A DNA stretch of 64,000 nucleotides from JALZAI01 sp038207565 (GCA_038207565.1 JBBQZQ010000005.1:79141-143140); one strand, 5' to 3'; counted from the first letter of the stretch, positions 8,588 through 16,921 are shown. Translations and numbers: made by a program. The notes: a model not told the origin generated them from the sequence alone.

Positions 8588-9517
8588 ATGCGGACCCTGC
8601 GGACTCCAGCCGAGCGCTTCGAGACGTTGCCGAGCTTTGGCTATGAACCGCGCTATGCCGACATCGGCGACCAGCACGGCGGCGAGCTGCGCGTGGCCTG
8701 GGTCGAGGACGGCCCCGCCGACGGCGACCCGGTGCTGCTGCTGCACGGTGAGCCGTCCTGGTCGTTCCTCTATCGCACGATGATCCCCGTGCTGGCCGCC
8801 CGCGGCCTCCGCGCGATCGCGCCGGATCTCATCGGCTTCGGCCGCAGTGACAAGCCGGCCGACATAGCCGACCACAGCTACGCCCGCCACGTCGAGTGGG
8901 TACGCGCACTCGCCTTCGATGTGCTGGATCTGCGCGGCGTGACGCTGGTCGGGCAGGACTGGGGCGGGCTGATCGGGTTGCGCCTCGCCGCCGAGCACGC
9001 CGACCGGTTCGCGCGCCTCGTCGCCGCCAACACCGGCCTACCGACCGGCGACCACGACATGCCCGCGGTCTGGCACCGGTTTCGCGAGGCCGTCCAGAAC
9101 TCGCCCTCCCTCGACATCGCGCGCTTCATCCAGTCCGGCTGTCGCACGACACTGTCCGCCGACGAGCGGGCCGCCTACGACGCCCCGTTCCCGGACGAGT
9201 CGTACCAGGCCGGCCCCAGGGCGATGCCCGGACTGGTGCCCTATCGCCCCGACGACCCGGCGAGCGAGGCCAATCGCGCCGCATGGACAACGTTGACCAC
9301 GTCCGATATTCCCATGCTCGTCGCGTTCTCCGACGGTGATCCGATCACCGGCGCGATGGCGCCGATTCTGCAGCGAGCCATGCCCGGTGCGGCCGGACGC
9401 GAGCACCCCACGATTACCGGCGCGGGTCACTTCCTGCAGGAGGACGCCGGCCCCGTGCTGGCCGGGCACGTCGCCGCGTTCATCGCGTCCACGCCCGGGT
9501 CGCGAACGGAGCACTGA
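8588..9517 (+). CDS. Haloalkane dehalogenase (HLD-I type)
   Basis: A 309-residue alpha/beta hydrolase that hydrolyses carbon-halogen bonds to alcohol plus halide, in the cytoplasm. Expected residues are present: oxyanion loop HGEPSW (53-58) with halide-binding Trp58, nucleophile Asp124 in GQDWGG with neighbouring Trp125, acid Asp251 in FSDGDP and base His281 in GAGHF. Asp rather than Ser as nucleophile, plus the two Trp residues, separates it from esterases and epoxide hydrolases. The Asp251 position after the cap fits subfamily I (DhlA/DhmA-like). ATG 8588 is chosen because it starts the domain and follows a -10 hexamer. dcd follows 21 bp later but has its own promoter. The natural substrate is unknown. 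Confidence 0.9.
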   Translation: MRTLRTPAERFETLPSFGYEPRYADIGDQHGGELRVAWVEDGPADGDPVLLLHGEPSWSFLYRTMIPVLAARGLRAIAPDLIGFGRSDKPADIADHSYARHVEWVRALAFDVLDLRGVTLVGQDWGGLIGLRLAAEHADRFARLVAANTGLPTGDHDMPAVWHRFREAVQNSPSLDIARFIQSGCRTTLSADERAAYDAPFPDESYQAGPRAMPGLVPYRPDDPASEANRAAWTTLTTSDIPMLVAFSDGDPITGAMAPILQRAMPGAAGREHPTITGAGHFLQEDAGPVLAGHVAAFIASTPGSRTEH

Positions 9518-9525
9518 CCGGCCGC

Positions 9526-9531
9526 TAGATT
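9526..9531 (+). promoter_or_regulatory. -10 hexamer, leaderless start of dcd
   Basis: TAGATT ends 7 nt before the ATG at 9539. The following bases TCGCTCGC are shared with the promoter of the last gene in the window (62614-62626). No ribosome-binding site is present. Confidence 0.6.
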
Positions 9532-9538
9532 CGCTCGC

Positions 9539-10117
9539 ATGCTGCTGTCCGACCGTGACATCCGGGCCGAGGTCGAGTCCAAGCGCCTGGTCGTCGAGCC
9601 GTGGGACGCCGAGCTCGTCCAACCGTCCAGCGTCGATGTCCGCCTCGACCGGTTCTTCCGCGTCTTCAACAACTCGCAGTACACGCACATCGACCCTGCC
9701 CAGCAGCAGGACGACCTGACCACCCTCGTCGAACCGAAGGACGACGACCCCTTCGTGCTGCACCCGGGCGAATTCGTACTGGGTTCGACTCTGGAAGTCG
9801 TGACCCTGCCCGATGACCTCGCCGGCCGGCTGGAGGGCAAGTCGTCTCTCGGCCGACTGGGCCTGCTGACCCACTCGACCGCGGGCTTCATCGACCCGGG
9901 CTTCACCGGTCACATCACGTTAGAGCTGTCGAATGTCGCCAACCTGCCGATCACGCTGTGGCCCGGGATGAAGATCGGTCAGCTGTGCCTGTTCCGCCTG
10001 TCCAGCGCGGCGGAGTTCCCCTACGGCTCGGCGCAGTACGGCTCGCGCTACCAGGGCCAGCGGGGCCCGACGCCCAGCCGCAGCCACCAGAACTTCCGGC
10101 GCTGGCCCACGTCCTGA
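9539..10117 (+). CDS. dcd: dCTP deaminase
   Basis: A 192-residue trimeric enzyme of pyrimidine deoxynucleotide synthesis. In related actinobacteria (mycobacterial type) it is bifunctional, deaminating dCTP and then hydrolysing dUTP to dUMP. Diagnostic segments are the N-terminal MLLSDRDIRAEV, QPSSVDVRLD, the nucleotide-binding EGKSSLGRLGL, HSTAGFIDPGFTG with the catalytic Glu nearby (LELSN), and the C-terminal YGSRYQGQRGPTPSR tail that closes over the substrate. The length is normal. The stop codon is immediately followed by a strong hairpin separating it from convergent ilvE. Confidence 0.96.
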   Translation: MLLSDRDIRAEVESKRLVVEPWDAELVQPSSVDVRLDRFFRVFNNSQYTHIDPAQQQDDLTTLVEPKDDDPFVLHPGEFVLGSTLEVVTLPDDLAGRLEGKSSLGRLGLLTHSTAGFIDPGFTGHITLELSNVANLPITLWPGMKIGQLCLFRLSSAAEFPYGSAQYGSRYQGQRGPTPSRSHQNFRRWPTS

Positions 10118-10166
10118 CGATCGTGGTTCTTTTCCTGGCTCGGAGCGGGGAAAAGAACCACGATCG
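10118..10166. terminator. Bidirectional hairpin terminator between dcd and ilvE
   Basis: A perfect 18-bp inverted repeat: CGATCGTGGTTCTTTTCC at 10118-10135 and its complement at 10149-10166, with a 13-nt loop. It starts directly after the dcd stop and ends 14 bp before the ilvE stop on the other strand. The T-rich and A-rich runs lie within the stem. Confidence 0.85.
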
Positions 10167-10179
10167 GCGGGGCGCGCGG

Positions 10180-11283
10180 TCAGGTCAGCGGGTGCATCCA
10201 GCCATGCGGGTCGGGCAGCCGGCCGGTCTGGACGCCGAGGAGCTGTTCGCGCAATTGGGACGAGACCGGGCCTGGCGTCCCGTCGCCGACGGTCCACTCG
10301 CCGTCGGCACTCTTCACCGATCCGACCGGCGTGACCACCGCAGCGGTACCGCACGCGAACACCTCGGTGATCGCGCCGGACTCGTTGCCCTCCCGCCATT
10401 CGTCGGTCGAGAGCTTGCCCTCCTCGGCGGTGTAGCCGAGGTCGCGAGCCACGGTCAGCAGTGAGTCGCGGGTGATTCCCGGCAGTAGCGTCCCGGTCAA
10501 CGCCGGCGTGACGACGCGGGCGCCGGGGCCGGACCCGTAGACGAAATAGAGGTTGTTGGTGCCCATCTCCTCGACCCAGCGGTGCTCGATCGGGTCGAGC
10601 CAGACCACCTGATCGCAGCCCTGCGCGGCGGCCTGGGCCTGCGCGAGGATCGAGGCCGCGTAGTTCCCGCCGCACTTGGCCTCACCCGTGCCGCCGGGGG
10701 CCGCCCGGCTGAACTCGGTCGAGAGCCACACCGACACCGGCTGCACGCCGCCCCGGAAATACGCACCGGCGGGGGAGGCGAGCAGCAGGTAGGTGTACGC
10801 ATTGGACGGCCGCACGCCCAGGCCCACCTCGGAGGCGAACATGAATGGACGCAGGTAGAGCGAGGACTCCCCGTCCCCAGGCACCCACGCCTGATCCAGG
10901 GTGAGGAGTTGGCGCAGGGATTCGACGAAGAGCTCCCCGGGCAGTTGCGCCATGCCCATCCGGTGCGCCGAGCGGGCGAAACGCGCGGCGTTCTCGTCCG
11001 CCCGGAATGAGGCGATCGAGCCGTCGGGCTGGCGGTAGGCCTTGAGGCCCTCGAAGATCTCTTGGCCGTAGTGCAGGACCATCGTGGCCGGGTCGAGAGT
11101 GAGCGGCCCGTAGGGCAGTACGTGTCCGGTGCTCCAGCCAGCCGCGGCGGTCCAGTCGATGCGGACCATGTGGTCGGTGAAGTACTTGCCGAAACCGGGT
11201 GCCTCCAGAATCGAGGCCCGCTCGGCGTCGCTTCGGGGACTCAGGTTGCGCTCGACATCGAACGCGGTGCCGGTGGACGTCAT
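10180..11283 (-). CDS. ilvE: Branched-chain amino acid aminotransferase
   Basis: A 367-residue class IV (D-amino-acid-transaminase fold) PLP enzyme catalysing the last step of Leu, Ile and Val synthesis and the first step of their breakdown. The Schiff-base lysine is Lys203 in GEAKCGGNYA. Other family marks are HYGQEIFEGLKAYR (residues 71-84), LYLRPFMFASE and VEEMGTNNLYFV. Length fits the group of about 360 residues found in actinobacteria. The ATG at 11283 has no ribosome-binding site but a -10 hexamer 8 nt before it. It is isolated, convergent with dcd and divided from it by a terminator. Confidence 0.96.
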   Translation of the reverse strand: MTSTGTAFDVERNLSPRSDAERASILEAPGFGKYFTDHMVRIDWTAAAGWSTGHVLPYGPLTLDPATMVLHYGQEIFEGLKAYRQPDGSIASFRADENAARFARSAHRMGMAQLPGELFVESLRQLLTLDQAWVPGDGESSLYLRPFMFASEVGLGVRPSNAYTYLLLASPAGAYFRGGVQPVSVWLSTEFSRAAPGGTGEAKCGGNYAASILAQAQAAAQGCDQVVWLDPIEHRWVEEMGTNNLYFVYGSGPGARVVTPALTGTLLPGITRDSLLTVARDLGYTAEEGKLSTDEWREGNESGAITEVFACGTAAVVTPVGSVKSADGEWTVGDGTPGPVSSQLREQLLGVQTGRLPDPHGWMHPLT

Positions 11284-11291
11284 AGTCGGAC

Positions 11292-11297
11292 ATCCTA
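11292..11297 (-). promoter_or_regulatory. -10 hexamer, leaderless start of ilvE
   Basis: TAGGAT on the minus strand, 8 nt before the ilvE ATG. No ribosome-binding site is visible between them. Confidence 0.6.
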
Positions 11298-11323
11298 GTT
11301 CGCCCGCCCGGGGCCGGCCGTGG

Positions 11324-11986
11324 TTATTCTGCGACGCCGGCGCGTGCGGTCCCCAGGATCACGAGCAGCGCGTTGGGATCCTCCGCCAATGCCGCCGACA
11401 CGACCGCGGGCAGCGCTTTGCTCAGCATGTCGATCAACGCCTCGCGACCGCCCGCCCCGCCGCCGCCGATCCAACGGAGCACGCATTCCTCCACGAACGC
11501 GACCCAACCGTGCACGGCCAGCTCGGCGCGCGGTGTCATGGACAGCTCGAGCGCGCCCAGCACGCTGAGGATACGACCGCCCAGTGTGGCGCGAGTGGCG
11601 TCGAAGATGGCGCGCATCTCCGCGTCGCCGCTCGCCGCCCCACGGACGAGAGACTTGTAGCTGTCCGGGTTCTCCTGCACGTACTCGACGAACGCGCTCA
11701 ACGCTCCGCGCAGCGCCGCGAGCGGGGCGAGGGTGGCGTCCGGTTGCGTACGAGCGATCAGTTCGCCGGCTGCGGCCCGCGCTACCTCCACGTGAAACTC
11801 GTGCTTGGAGGAGAAGTAATGAAACAGCAGGCCGCGCGAGACCCCGGCCTGCTCCGCGATGTCCTCGACTGAGAGTTCGTCCAGGGTGCGGGTGGCCAGC
11901 ATCTGCACCCCGAGCTCGATGAGCTGCGCGCGCCGTGCAGCCGGAGCGAGGCGCGTCCGCCTGTCCGGCCTGCCTTCGTGCGCCAT
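11324..11986 (-). CDS. TetR family transcriptional regulator
   Basis: A 220-residue protein with an N-terminal helix-turn-helix (LSVEDIAEQAGVSRGLLFHYF, about residues 38-58) and an all-helical ligand domain; the tail LVILGTARAG is Val/Leu rich. The gene is divergent from what was once a short-chain dehydrogenase gene at 12101, and two imperfect palindromes lie in the gap, so it probably repressed that gene and itself. The target gene is now only a stub, leaving this as a possible orphan regulator. Its transcript appears leaderless. Confidence 0.92.
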   Translation of the reverse strand: MAHEGRPDRRTRLAPAARRAQLIELGVQMLATRTLDELSVEDIAEQAGVSRGLLFHYFSSKHEFHVEVARAAAGELIARTQPDATLAPLAALRGALSAFVEYVQENPDSYKSLVRGAASGDAEMRAIFDATRATLGGRILSVLGALELSMTPRAELAVHGWVAFVEECVLRWIGGGGAGGREALIDMLSKALPAVVSAALAEDPNALLVILGTARAGVAE

Positions 11987-11993
11987 GCTCGGC

Positions 11994-11999
11994 AGCCTA
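11994..11999 (-). promoter_or_regulatory. -10 hexamer, leaderless start of the TetR gene
   Basis: TAGGCT on the minus strand, 7 nt before the ATG at 11986; the same hexamer precedes cca. Confidence 0.6.
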
Positions 12000-12005
12000 A
12001 CGCGC

Positions 12006-12042
12006 TATTGAACGTGAGCCAACTAGCTATTGACCCTCGTTC
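12006..12042. promoter_or_regulatory. Tandem operator candidates for the TetR regulator
   Basis: Two 15-bp elements, TTGA-N7-CCAA at 12006-12020 and TTGA-N7-TCAA at 12028-12042, start 22 bp apart, two helical turns. The outer ends also form TTGAACG (12006-12012) with CGTTCAA (12036-12042). The pair lies between the divergent TetR promoter and the dehydrogenase stub, the usual place for TetR autoregulation. Confidence 0.5.
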
Positions 12043-12100
12043 AACAAGTTGTCTACGGTGGTGCCTCGCATAGCACGAGCGAAACAGGAAGGGCGGCATC

Positions 12101-12142
12101 ATGACCATCCTCAGCGGCCGGGTTGCTGTGCTCACCGGCGCC
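12101..12142 (+). pseudogene. Short-chain dehydrogenase stub (first 14 codons)
   Basis: From the ATG at 12101, preceded by AGGAAGGGCGG, the reading MTILSGRVAVLTGA is the N-terminus of a short-chain dehydrogenase/reductase up to the start of its glycine-rich NAD(P) motif. The GxGIG continuation is absent and the sequence goes straight into unrelated, Pro/Arg-rich reading frames. The remainder of the gene has been deleted. Its position opposite a TetR gene is a common actinobacterial arrangement, which supports the assignment. Confidence 0.6.
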
Positions 12143-12493
12143 AGGCGACGCAGTGCGCGAGGTGGGCGGCTACTGCGCGAACGGCTGGACGCCCCGTCCG
12201 CCGCGCCGCCGGCCAGCCCTGACCCGACTGTCACCCGTCGATTGCGAGTCAGCCGGCGCCCCCGACCCGGTGTCGCGAGTCAGCCCGCGCCCCGACCCGG
12301 CCTCGCATATCAGCCGGCGCCGCCGTCCTGACCTGATTTCCCCGCCGCCGGCCGGTTCGCTGCCCGGCGACCGGTCACCAACGGGGAAAGCCGGTGGCGC
12401 AGCCCGGGCTCCGCCTCTACCGAGCTGGGCGGTGGCGCCCGTTCACCAGGTCGACATCGCACGGACACCGCGATCGCCCTGGCTCGTTGCCGT
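12143..12493. other. Gap without a recognised gene
   Basis: About 350 bases between the dehydrogenase stub and the PadR operator. Plus-strand frames are open but Pro/Ala/Arg-rich and resemble no family. A short repeat, GAGTCAGCC or a close variant followed by GGCGCC or GCGCC, occurs near 12246, 12279 and 12310. It is probably residue of the deleted gene's 3' end. Confidence 0.45.
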
Positions 12494-12514
12494 GATGTAT
12501 CGTCGTGATACATC
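12494..12514. promoter_or_regulatory. PadR operator palindrome
   Basis: GATGTATC (12494-12501) and GATACATC (12507-12514) are perfect inverted arms with a 5-nt centre, flanked by CGTTGC and GCAACG. The ATGT-N-ACAT core matches known PadR-family operators. It lies 26 bp before the PadR start codon, so autoregulation is likely. Confidence 0.75.
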
Positions 12515-12539
12515 GCAACGAGATAGTCGCGGGAGACGA

Positions 12540-13088
12540 ATGCTGGAGATCGCCGTGCTCGGGCTGCTCAACGACAGCCCACTGCACGGGTACGAGATCC
12601 GCAAGCGGCTGGCGACTCTTCTCGGTGCATTTCGGGCGTTCTCCTACGGCTCGCTCTACCCGACCCTTCGGCGTCTCGCCGAGGCCGGGTGGATCTCGGA
12701 GGAGGCCTCGTTGGCGGTACCCGGCGGTGCCCGGTCCCGACGTGGCAAGCGGGTCTACCGCCTGACCGCAGAGGGCAAGGAGCACCTCGCGGAGCTACTG
12801 GCCGACGTGGGTCCGGACGCCTTCGATGAGGAAGGTTTCGGCGCGCGTCTGGCGTTCTTCGCCCAGACGCGCTCGGACATCCGGCTGCAGGTGCTCGAAG
12901 GCCGTCGCCGCCGGGTCGAGGAACAGCGCGAGGGCATGAAGAGCTCGCTGGCCAGGACGGGGCAGCGGCTCGACCGTTACACCCGCGAATTGCACGAGCA
13001 CGGCCTGGAGTCCGTGGATCGAGAGGTCCGCTGGCTCACCGAGTTGATCGAAAACGAACGCTCCGGCGCGAAACGCGCGTCGGAATGA
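12540..13088 (+). CDS. PadR family transcriptional regulator
   Basis: A 182-residue protein from the ATG at 12540, with GGGAG just upstream; the frame stays open to 12123 but only this start gives the family N-terminus MLEIAVLGLL. The winged helix (LHGYEIRKRL, GSLYPTLRRLAEAGWI, KRVYRLTAEGKE) is followed by a C-terminal coiled-coil dimerisation part (residues about 110-180). A perfect palindromic operator precedes it. It sits 28 bp upstream of ino1, the same PadR-ino1 neighbourhood as in mycobacteria, so it may control inositol synthesis as well as itself. Confidence 0.93.
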   Translation: MLEIAVLGLLNDSPLHGYEIRKRLATLLGAFRAFSYGSLYPTLRRLAEAGWISEEASLAVPGGARSRRGKRVYRLTAEGKEHLAELLADVGPDAFDEEGFGARLAFFAQTRSDIRLQVLEGRRRRVEEQREGMKSSLARTGQRLDRYTRELHEHGLESVDREVRWLTELIENERSGAKRASE

Positions 13089-13116
13089 CCACCCACCCAG
13101 TTAGAGGAGGACCCCG

Positions 13117-14226
13117 ATGGGTTCAGAAATTCCAGTCGGCACGGGCGGCCCGATCCGGGTCGGCATCGTCGGGGTGGGCAACTGCGCCGCATCCCTCGTC
13201 CAGGGCGTGCACTTCTACCGTGATGCCGACCCGGCCGCGAAGGTGCCCGGGCTGATGCACGTCAACTTCGGCCCGTACCACGTCCGCGACATCGAGTTCG
13301 TCGCCGCGTTCGACGTGGACGCCAAGAAGGTCGGCCTCGATCTCTCGCAGGCCATCAGCGCCAGCGAGAACAACACCATCAAGATCTGTGACGTCCCGCA
13401 GCTCGACGTCCCGGTGCTGCGCGGCCACACCCTCGACGGACTCGGCAAGTACTACCGCGAGACGATCGAGGAGTCGCACGAGGAGCCGGCCGACGTGGTC
13501 AAGGTCCTCAAGGACCAGGCCGTGGACGTGCTGATCTGCTACCTGCCCGTCGGCTCCGACGCCGCTGCGAAGTTCTACGCGCAGTGCGCGATCGACGCCA
13601 AGGTCGCCTTCGTCAACGCCCTGCCGGTCTTCATCGCCAGCACGCCGGAGTGGGCCAAGAAGTTCTCCGACGCCGGCGTCCCGATTATCGGTGACGACAT
13701 CAAGAGCCAGGTCGGCGCCACGATCACGCACCGCGTGCTCACCAAGCTGTTCGAGGACCGCGGCGTGGAGGTGCAGCGCACCTACCAGCTCAACGTCGGC
13801 GGAAACATGGACTTCAAGAACATGCTCGAGCGTGATCGCCTGGAGTCCAAGAAGATCAGCAAGACGCAGTCGGTCACCTCCCAGGTTCCCGACCGCGACC
13901 TGGGCGAGCGCAATGTGCACATCGGGCCGTCCGACTACGTCGCGTGGCTCGACGACCGCAAATGGGCCTTCGTGCGGCTGGAGGGCAAGACGTTCGGCGA
14001 TGTGCCGCTCAACCTGGAGTACAAGCTCGAGGTGTGGGACTCGCCGAACTCGGCCGGCATCATCATCGACGCGGTGCGCGCGGCGAAGATCGCCATGGAC
14101 CGCGGCATCGGTGGTCCGATCCTCTCGGCGTCGAGCTACTTCATGAAGTCGCCGCCGGTGCAGTATTTCGACGACGAGGCCCGCGACCTCGTACAGGCCT
14201 TCATCGACGGCACCGTCGAGGGCTGA
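13117..14226 (+). CDS. ino1: Inositol-1-phosphate synthase
   Basis: A 369-residue NAD-dependent enzyme that isomerises glucose 6-phosphate to myo-inositol 1-phosphate, supplying phosphatidylinositol and mycothiol in actinobacteria. Visible marks: the Rossmann loop GIVGVGNCAASLVQG near residues 16-30, CYLPVGSDAA, DDIKSQVGATITHR with the catalytic-site lysine region, and LNVGGNMDFKNM. Length is normal for the short bacterial form. The ATG at 13117 follows a strong AGAGGAGG at about 13102. It is probably transcribed with padR. A long hairpin lies immediately downstream. Confidence 0.97.
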   Translation: MGSEIPVGTGGPIRVGIVGVGNCAASLVQGVHFYRDADPAAKVPGLMHVNFGPYHVRDIEFVAAFDVDAKKVGLDLSQAISASENNTIKICDVPQLDVPVLRGHTLDGLGKYYRETIEESHEEPADVVKVLKDQAVDVLICYLPVGSDAAAKFYAQCAIDAKVAFVNALPVFIASTPEWAKKFSDAGVPIIGDDIKSQVGATITHRVLTKLFEDRGVEVQRTYQLNVGGNMDFKNMLERDRLESKKISKTQSVTSQVPDRDLGERNVHIGPSDYVAWLDDRKWAFVRLEGKTFGDVPLNLEYKLEVWDSPNSAGIIIDAVRAAKIAMDRGIGGPILSASSYFMKSPPVQYFDDEARDLVQAFIDGTVEG

Positions 14227-14236
14227 TCACCTCACC

Positions 14237-14289
14237 CTTGGCCCCTGAGCAGGGAGCGCTACGGCGTGTTTCCCTGCTCAGGGGCCAAG
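14237..14289. terminator. Bidirectional hairpin terminator after ino1
   Basis: A perfect 19-bp inverted repeat, 14237-14255 against 14271-14289, with a 15-nt loop; the left arm begins CTTGGCCCCTGAGC. It lies between the ino1 stop and the convergent GH42 stop at 14294. Confidence 0.85.
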
Positions 14290-14293
14290 ACCG

Positions 14294-16300
14294 TCAGGTG
14301 GGCTGCCGGAGGACGGCGACCCCGCCCGCGACCACCGTCAGGCCCCGCACCGCGGCGCCGGTCAGCAGCTCGGTTCCCGACTGCTCGACGAACACCTCGC
14401 CGACGGTGTGGTTGATCAGGAACAGGTACCCCGCATCGGTGCCCACCCGCCGGATCGCCTCCATGCCGCGCGGCAATCCGGCCACAACCGGTCGCGCCCC
14501 CGCCCCCGCGAGCACCTCGTTCACCAGCGTCCGCCGGCCCCGAGCTTCCAGCTGGGTGCCGACGTACCAAGCCTGCCCGCCGCCTACCGCCCGCCGCGTG
14601 ACCGCCGGCGAACCGGCCGTCGGTCCGTCGGTGTAAGTGGCGAGCACCTCCGCCTGGGCCGCGCGGCCCAGTTCGCTCCACACCCGCCCGGGACCGAAGC
14701 GCGACAGCTCGACGCCCGCCTTGTCGGCCAGCGGGAAGAACTCCTCGATCCGCACCCCGAGCAGGTCGCGCAGCGCGCCGGGGTATCCGCCGAGGCGAAT
14801 GTGGTCGCGCTCGTCGACGATGCCGCTGAAGTATGTGGCCACCAGTGTCCCGCCCGACTCGACGAACGACGACAGGCCGGTCGCGGTCGCGTCGTCCATC
14901 AAGTACTGCACCGGGGTGATGACCACCCGGTATTGCGACAGGTCCGCGGCCGGCGCCACCACGTCCACCCCGACGTTGGACGCCCACAGCGGGATGTGCC
15001 ATTGGCGTAGCGCAGCCTTCGCGTCGACGTCGACGGATGGGTGCGAGTCCAGCCCGGCCGCCCACGACGACGGCCACCCCCACTGCAGGGCAACGGACGC
15101 GGGCTCGACCGTTGTCCCGGCGACCTCGGCGAGCGCCTGCAGGTCGGCACCGAGTTCGACGACCTCGCGCCACACCTTGCTGTCGGTACCCGCATGCGGG
15201 ACGAGCGCGGAGTGGAACTTCTCGGCACCGGCGCGCGACTGCCGCCACTGGAAGAACAGCGCACCGTCGGCACCCCGGGCGACGTGCTGCAACGAGTTGC
15301 GCCGCATCTGGCCCGGCGCCTTGGCGATGTTGCGCCGCTGCCAGTTGACCGCGGACGTGGAGTGCTCCATCACCAGCCACGGCTGCTGCCCGGCCAGTGA
15401 GCGGGTGACATCGGCGACCATGGCAAGCTGCTGGGCGTTGTCGCGGTCGGTGGCGACCAGGTAGTGATCGGTGGACACGATGTCGAGTTCCGGCGCCCAG
15501 GACCAGTAGTCGACCGGCTTGAAGATGCCCATGAAGTTGGTCGTGATCGGTTTGGCGGAATGCGCGCGCACCGCCGCGAATTCGGCGCGCATGTTCTCCC
15601 GCAGTTCGTCGGACCCGAAGCGCCACCAGTCCAGTTGCTGGCCGGGATTGGCGAAGGTGTTGTAGGCAACCGCCCGGGGCGGGTCGACCTGCTGCCACCC
15701 CGTGTAGCGCTGGCTCCAGAAGTCCGTCCCCCAGGACTCGTTCAGCGCGTCCAGGCCGCCGTAACGCTGCTGCAGCCAGGCCCGGTACGCCTCGGCCGAG
15801 ACGTCGCAGTAGCAGTGCCAGTTGTGGTCGCCGTACTCGTTGTTCAGATGCCACATGACCACCGCTGGGTGCTCCGCGTACCGCTCGGCGACCGCTCCGG
15901 CCAGCCGCGCCGCGCCGGCTCGGTACTCGGGCGCTGACGGGCAGTACGCCTGCCGGGCGCCGAATCCGCGCCGCCCGCCCGACTCGTCCACGAGCTTGGT
16001 GTGCGGGTAGCGGTGCGAGAACCACGCGGGGACGGACGCGGTGGCAGTGGCCAGGTCGACCTGGACGCCGCCCTCGTGCAGCAGATCGAGCACGCGGTCG
16101 AGCCAGCCGAACTCGAAGCGGCCCTCAGCCGGCTCGAGCAGCGCCCAGGAGAAGACGCCGACATTAACCAGGTTCACGCCGGCCTCGCGCATCAGCGCGA
16201 CGTCCTCGGGCCACACCGATTCCGGCCACTGCTCCGGGTTGTAATCTCCGCCGAACGCGATCCGCCCACCCAGCCCCTCGCTCACCTCACGCATCCTCAT
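14294..16300 (-). CDS. Beta-galactosidase, glycoside hydrolase family 42
   Basis: A 668-residue enzyme releasing terminal beta-galactose. The TIM barrel opens with FGGDYNPEQWPESVW (residues 16-30). The acid/base is Glu155 in HLNNEYG and the nucleophile is Glu312 in WLVMEHST, both at the standard GH42 positions. The trimerisation domain (about 390-600) and small C-terminal beta domain are present. No signal peptide, so it is probably cytoplasmic and acts on imported oligosaccharides. Two in-frame ATGs (16300, 16294) are possible starts; neither has a clear ribosome-binding site. It stands alone between ino1 and yqgE. Confidence 0.95.
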   Translation of the reverse strand: MRMREVSEGLGGRIAFGGDYNPEQWPESVWPEDVALMREAGVNLVNVGVFSWALLEPAEGRFEFGWLDRVLDLLHEGGVQVDLATATASVPAWFSHRYPHTKLVDESGGRRGFGARQAYCPSAPEYRAGAARLAGAVAERYAEHPAVVMWHLNNEYGDHNWHCYCDVSAEAYRAWLQQRYGGLDALNESWGTDFWSQRYTGWQQVDPPRAVAYNTFANPGQQLDWWRFGSDELRENMRAEFAAVRAHSAKPITTNFMGIFKPVDYWSWAPELDIVSTDHYLVATDRDNAQQLAMVADVTRSLAGQQPWLVMEHSTSAVNWQRRNIAKAPGQMRRNSLQHVARGADGALFFQWRQSRAGAEKFHSALVPHAGTDSKVWREVVELGADLQALAEVAGTTVEPASVALQWGWPSSWAAGLDSHPSVDVDAKAALRQWHIPLWASNVGVDVVAPAADLSQYRVVITPVQYLMDDATATGLSSFVESGGTLVATYFSGIVDERDHIRLGGYPGALRDLLGVRIEEFFPLADKAGVELSRFGPGRVWSELGRAAQAEVLATYTDGPTAGSPAVTRRAVGGGQAWYVGTQLEARGRRTLVNEVLAGAGARPVVAGLPRGMEAIRRVGTDAGYLFLINHTVGEVFVEQSGTELLTGAAVRGLTVVAGGVAVLRQPT

Positions 16301-16333
16301 GGCGCCGAGCTTGCCGTACCGCGCTTCGGCGAC

Positions 16334-16921
16334 TCAGTTGAGCAGCGGGTCCGACGGGTAGGTCGACACTAGGTTCAGCGGCGGCGGTTGCCGGCGAAGC
16401 ACCCGCGACCACAGTGGGCTCGGGTCCTCGCTGAACAGATCCTCGGCTGTGCCGGGCACGACCCACCAGCCACCCTGCTCGATCTCGACGTCGAGCTGTC
16501 CTCCCGCCCAGCCGGCATGACCGGCGAAGACACGCAGGCGGGCCGCCAGGCCGGAGATCAGGGTGACGTCCCCGTCCAGATCGACGGTGGCGATCCCGTC
16601 GACGACCTGCCGCACGCCGGGTCCGGTGCCGGTCAACTGGGCGAGACAGAGCGCGCCGTCGGGCTGTACCGGGCCGCCGCCGAACACGACCGCGGGGCCG
16701 CTCATCGCGTTCTCCCAGTCCGGCAGCACATGACCGACCGGGGTGTGGCTGGGACGGTTCAGCACGACGCCGACCGTCCCGCCCCCGTCGTGCTCGAGCA
16801 GGTACACCACGGTACGGGCGAAGTGCGGGTCGTTGAGCAACGGCGTCGCGACGAGCAGCCGACCGCTCGCGGGCTCGAGGCGGTTCAGATCAACCCAGCT
16901 GGTCGGCGACACGTCGTTCAT
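16334..16921 (-). CDS. YqgE/AlgH family protein (DUF179)
   Basis: A 195-residue protein from the ATG at 16921. Family motifs are GRLLVATPLLNDPHFARTVV (residues 20-39), GVVLNRPS, VFGGGPVQPDG, the LISGLAARLRVFAGHAGWAGGQLD block and the WWVVPG strand. The biochemical role is not established; a conserved mycobacterial homologue lies next to a permease gene too. Divergent from the MFS permease gene with only 49 bp between starts, so shared promoter control is likely. Confidence 0.93.
   Translation of the reverse strand: MNDVSPTSWVDLNRLEPASGRLLVATPLLNDPHFARTVVYLLEHDGGGTVGVVLNRPSHTPVGHVLPDWENAMSGPAVVFGGGPVQPDGALCLAQLTGTGPGVRQVVDGIATVDLDGDVTLISGLAARLRVFAGHAGWAGGQLDVEIEQGGWWVVPGTAEDLFSEDPSPLWSRVLRRQPPPLNLVSTYPSDPLLN

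Noticed and set aside
11786..11799. Third parS-like site (CCTCCACGTGAAAC)
   Set aside because: Only the right half and centre match; inside the TetR coding sequence and too degenerate to claim.
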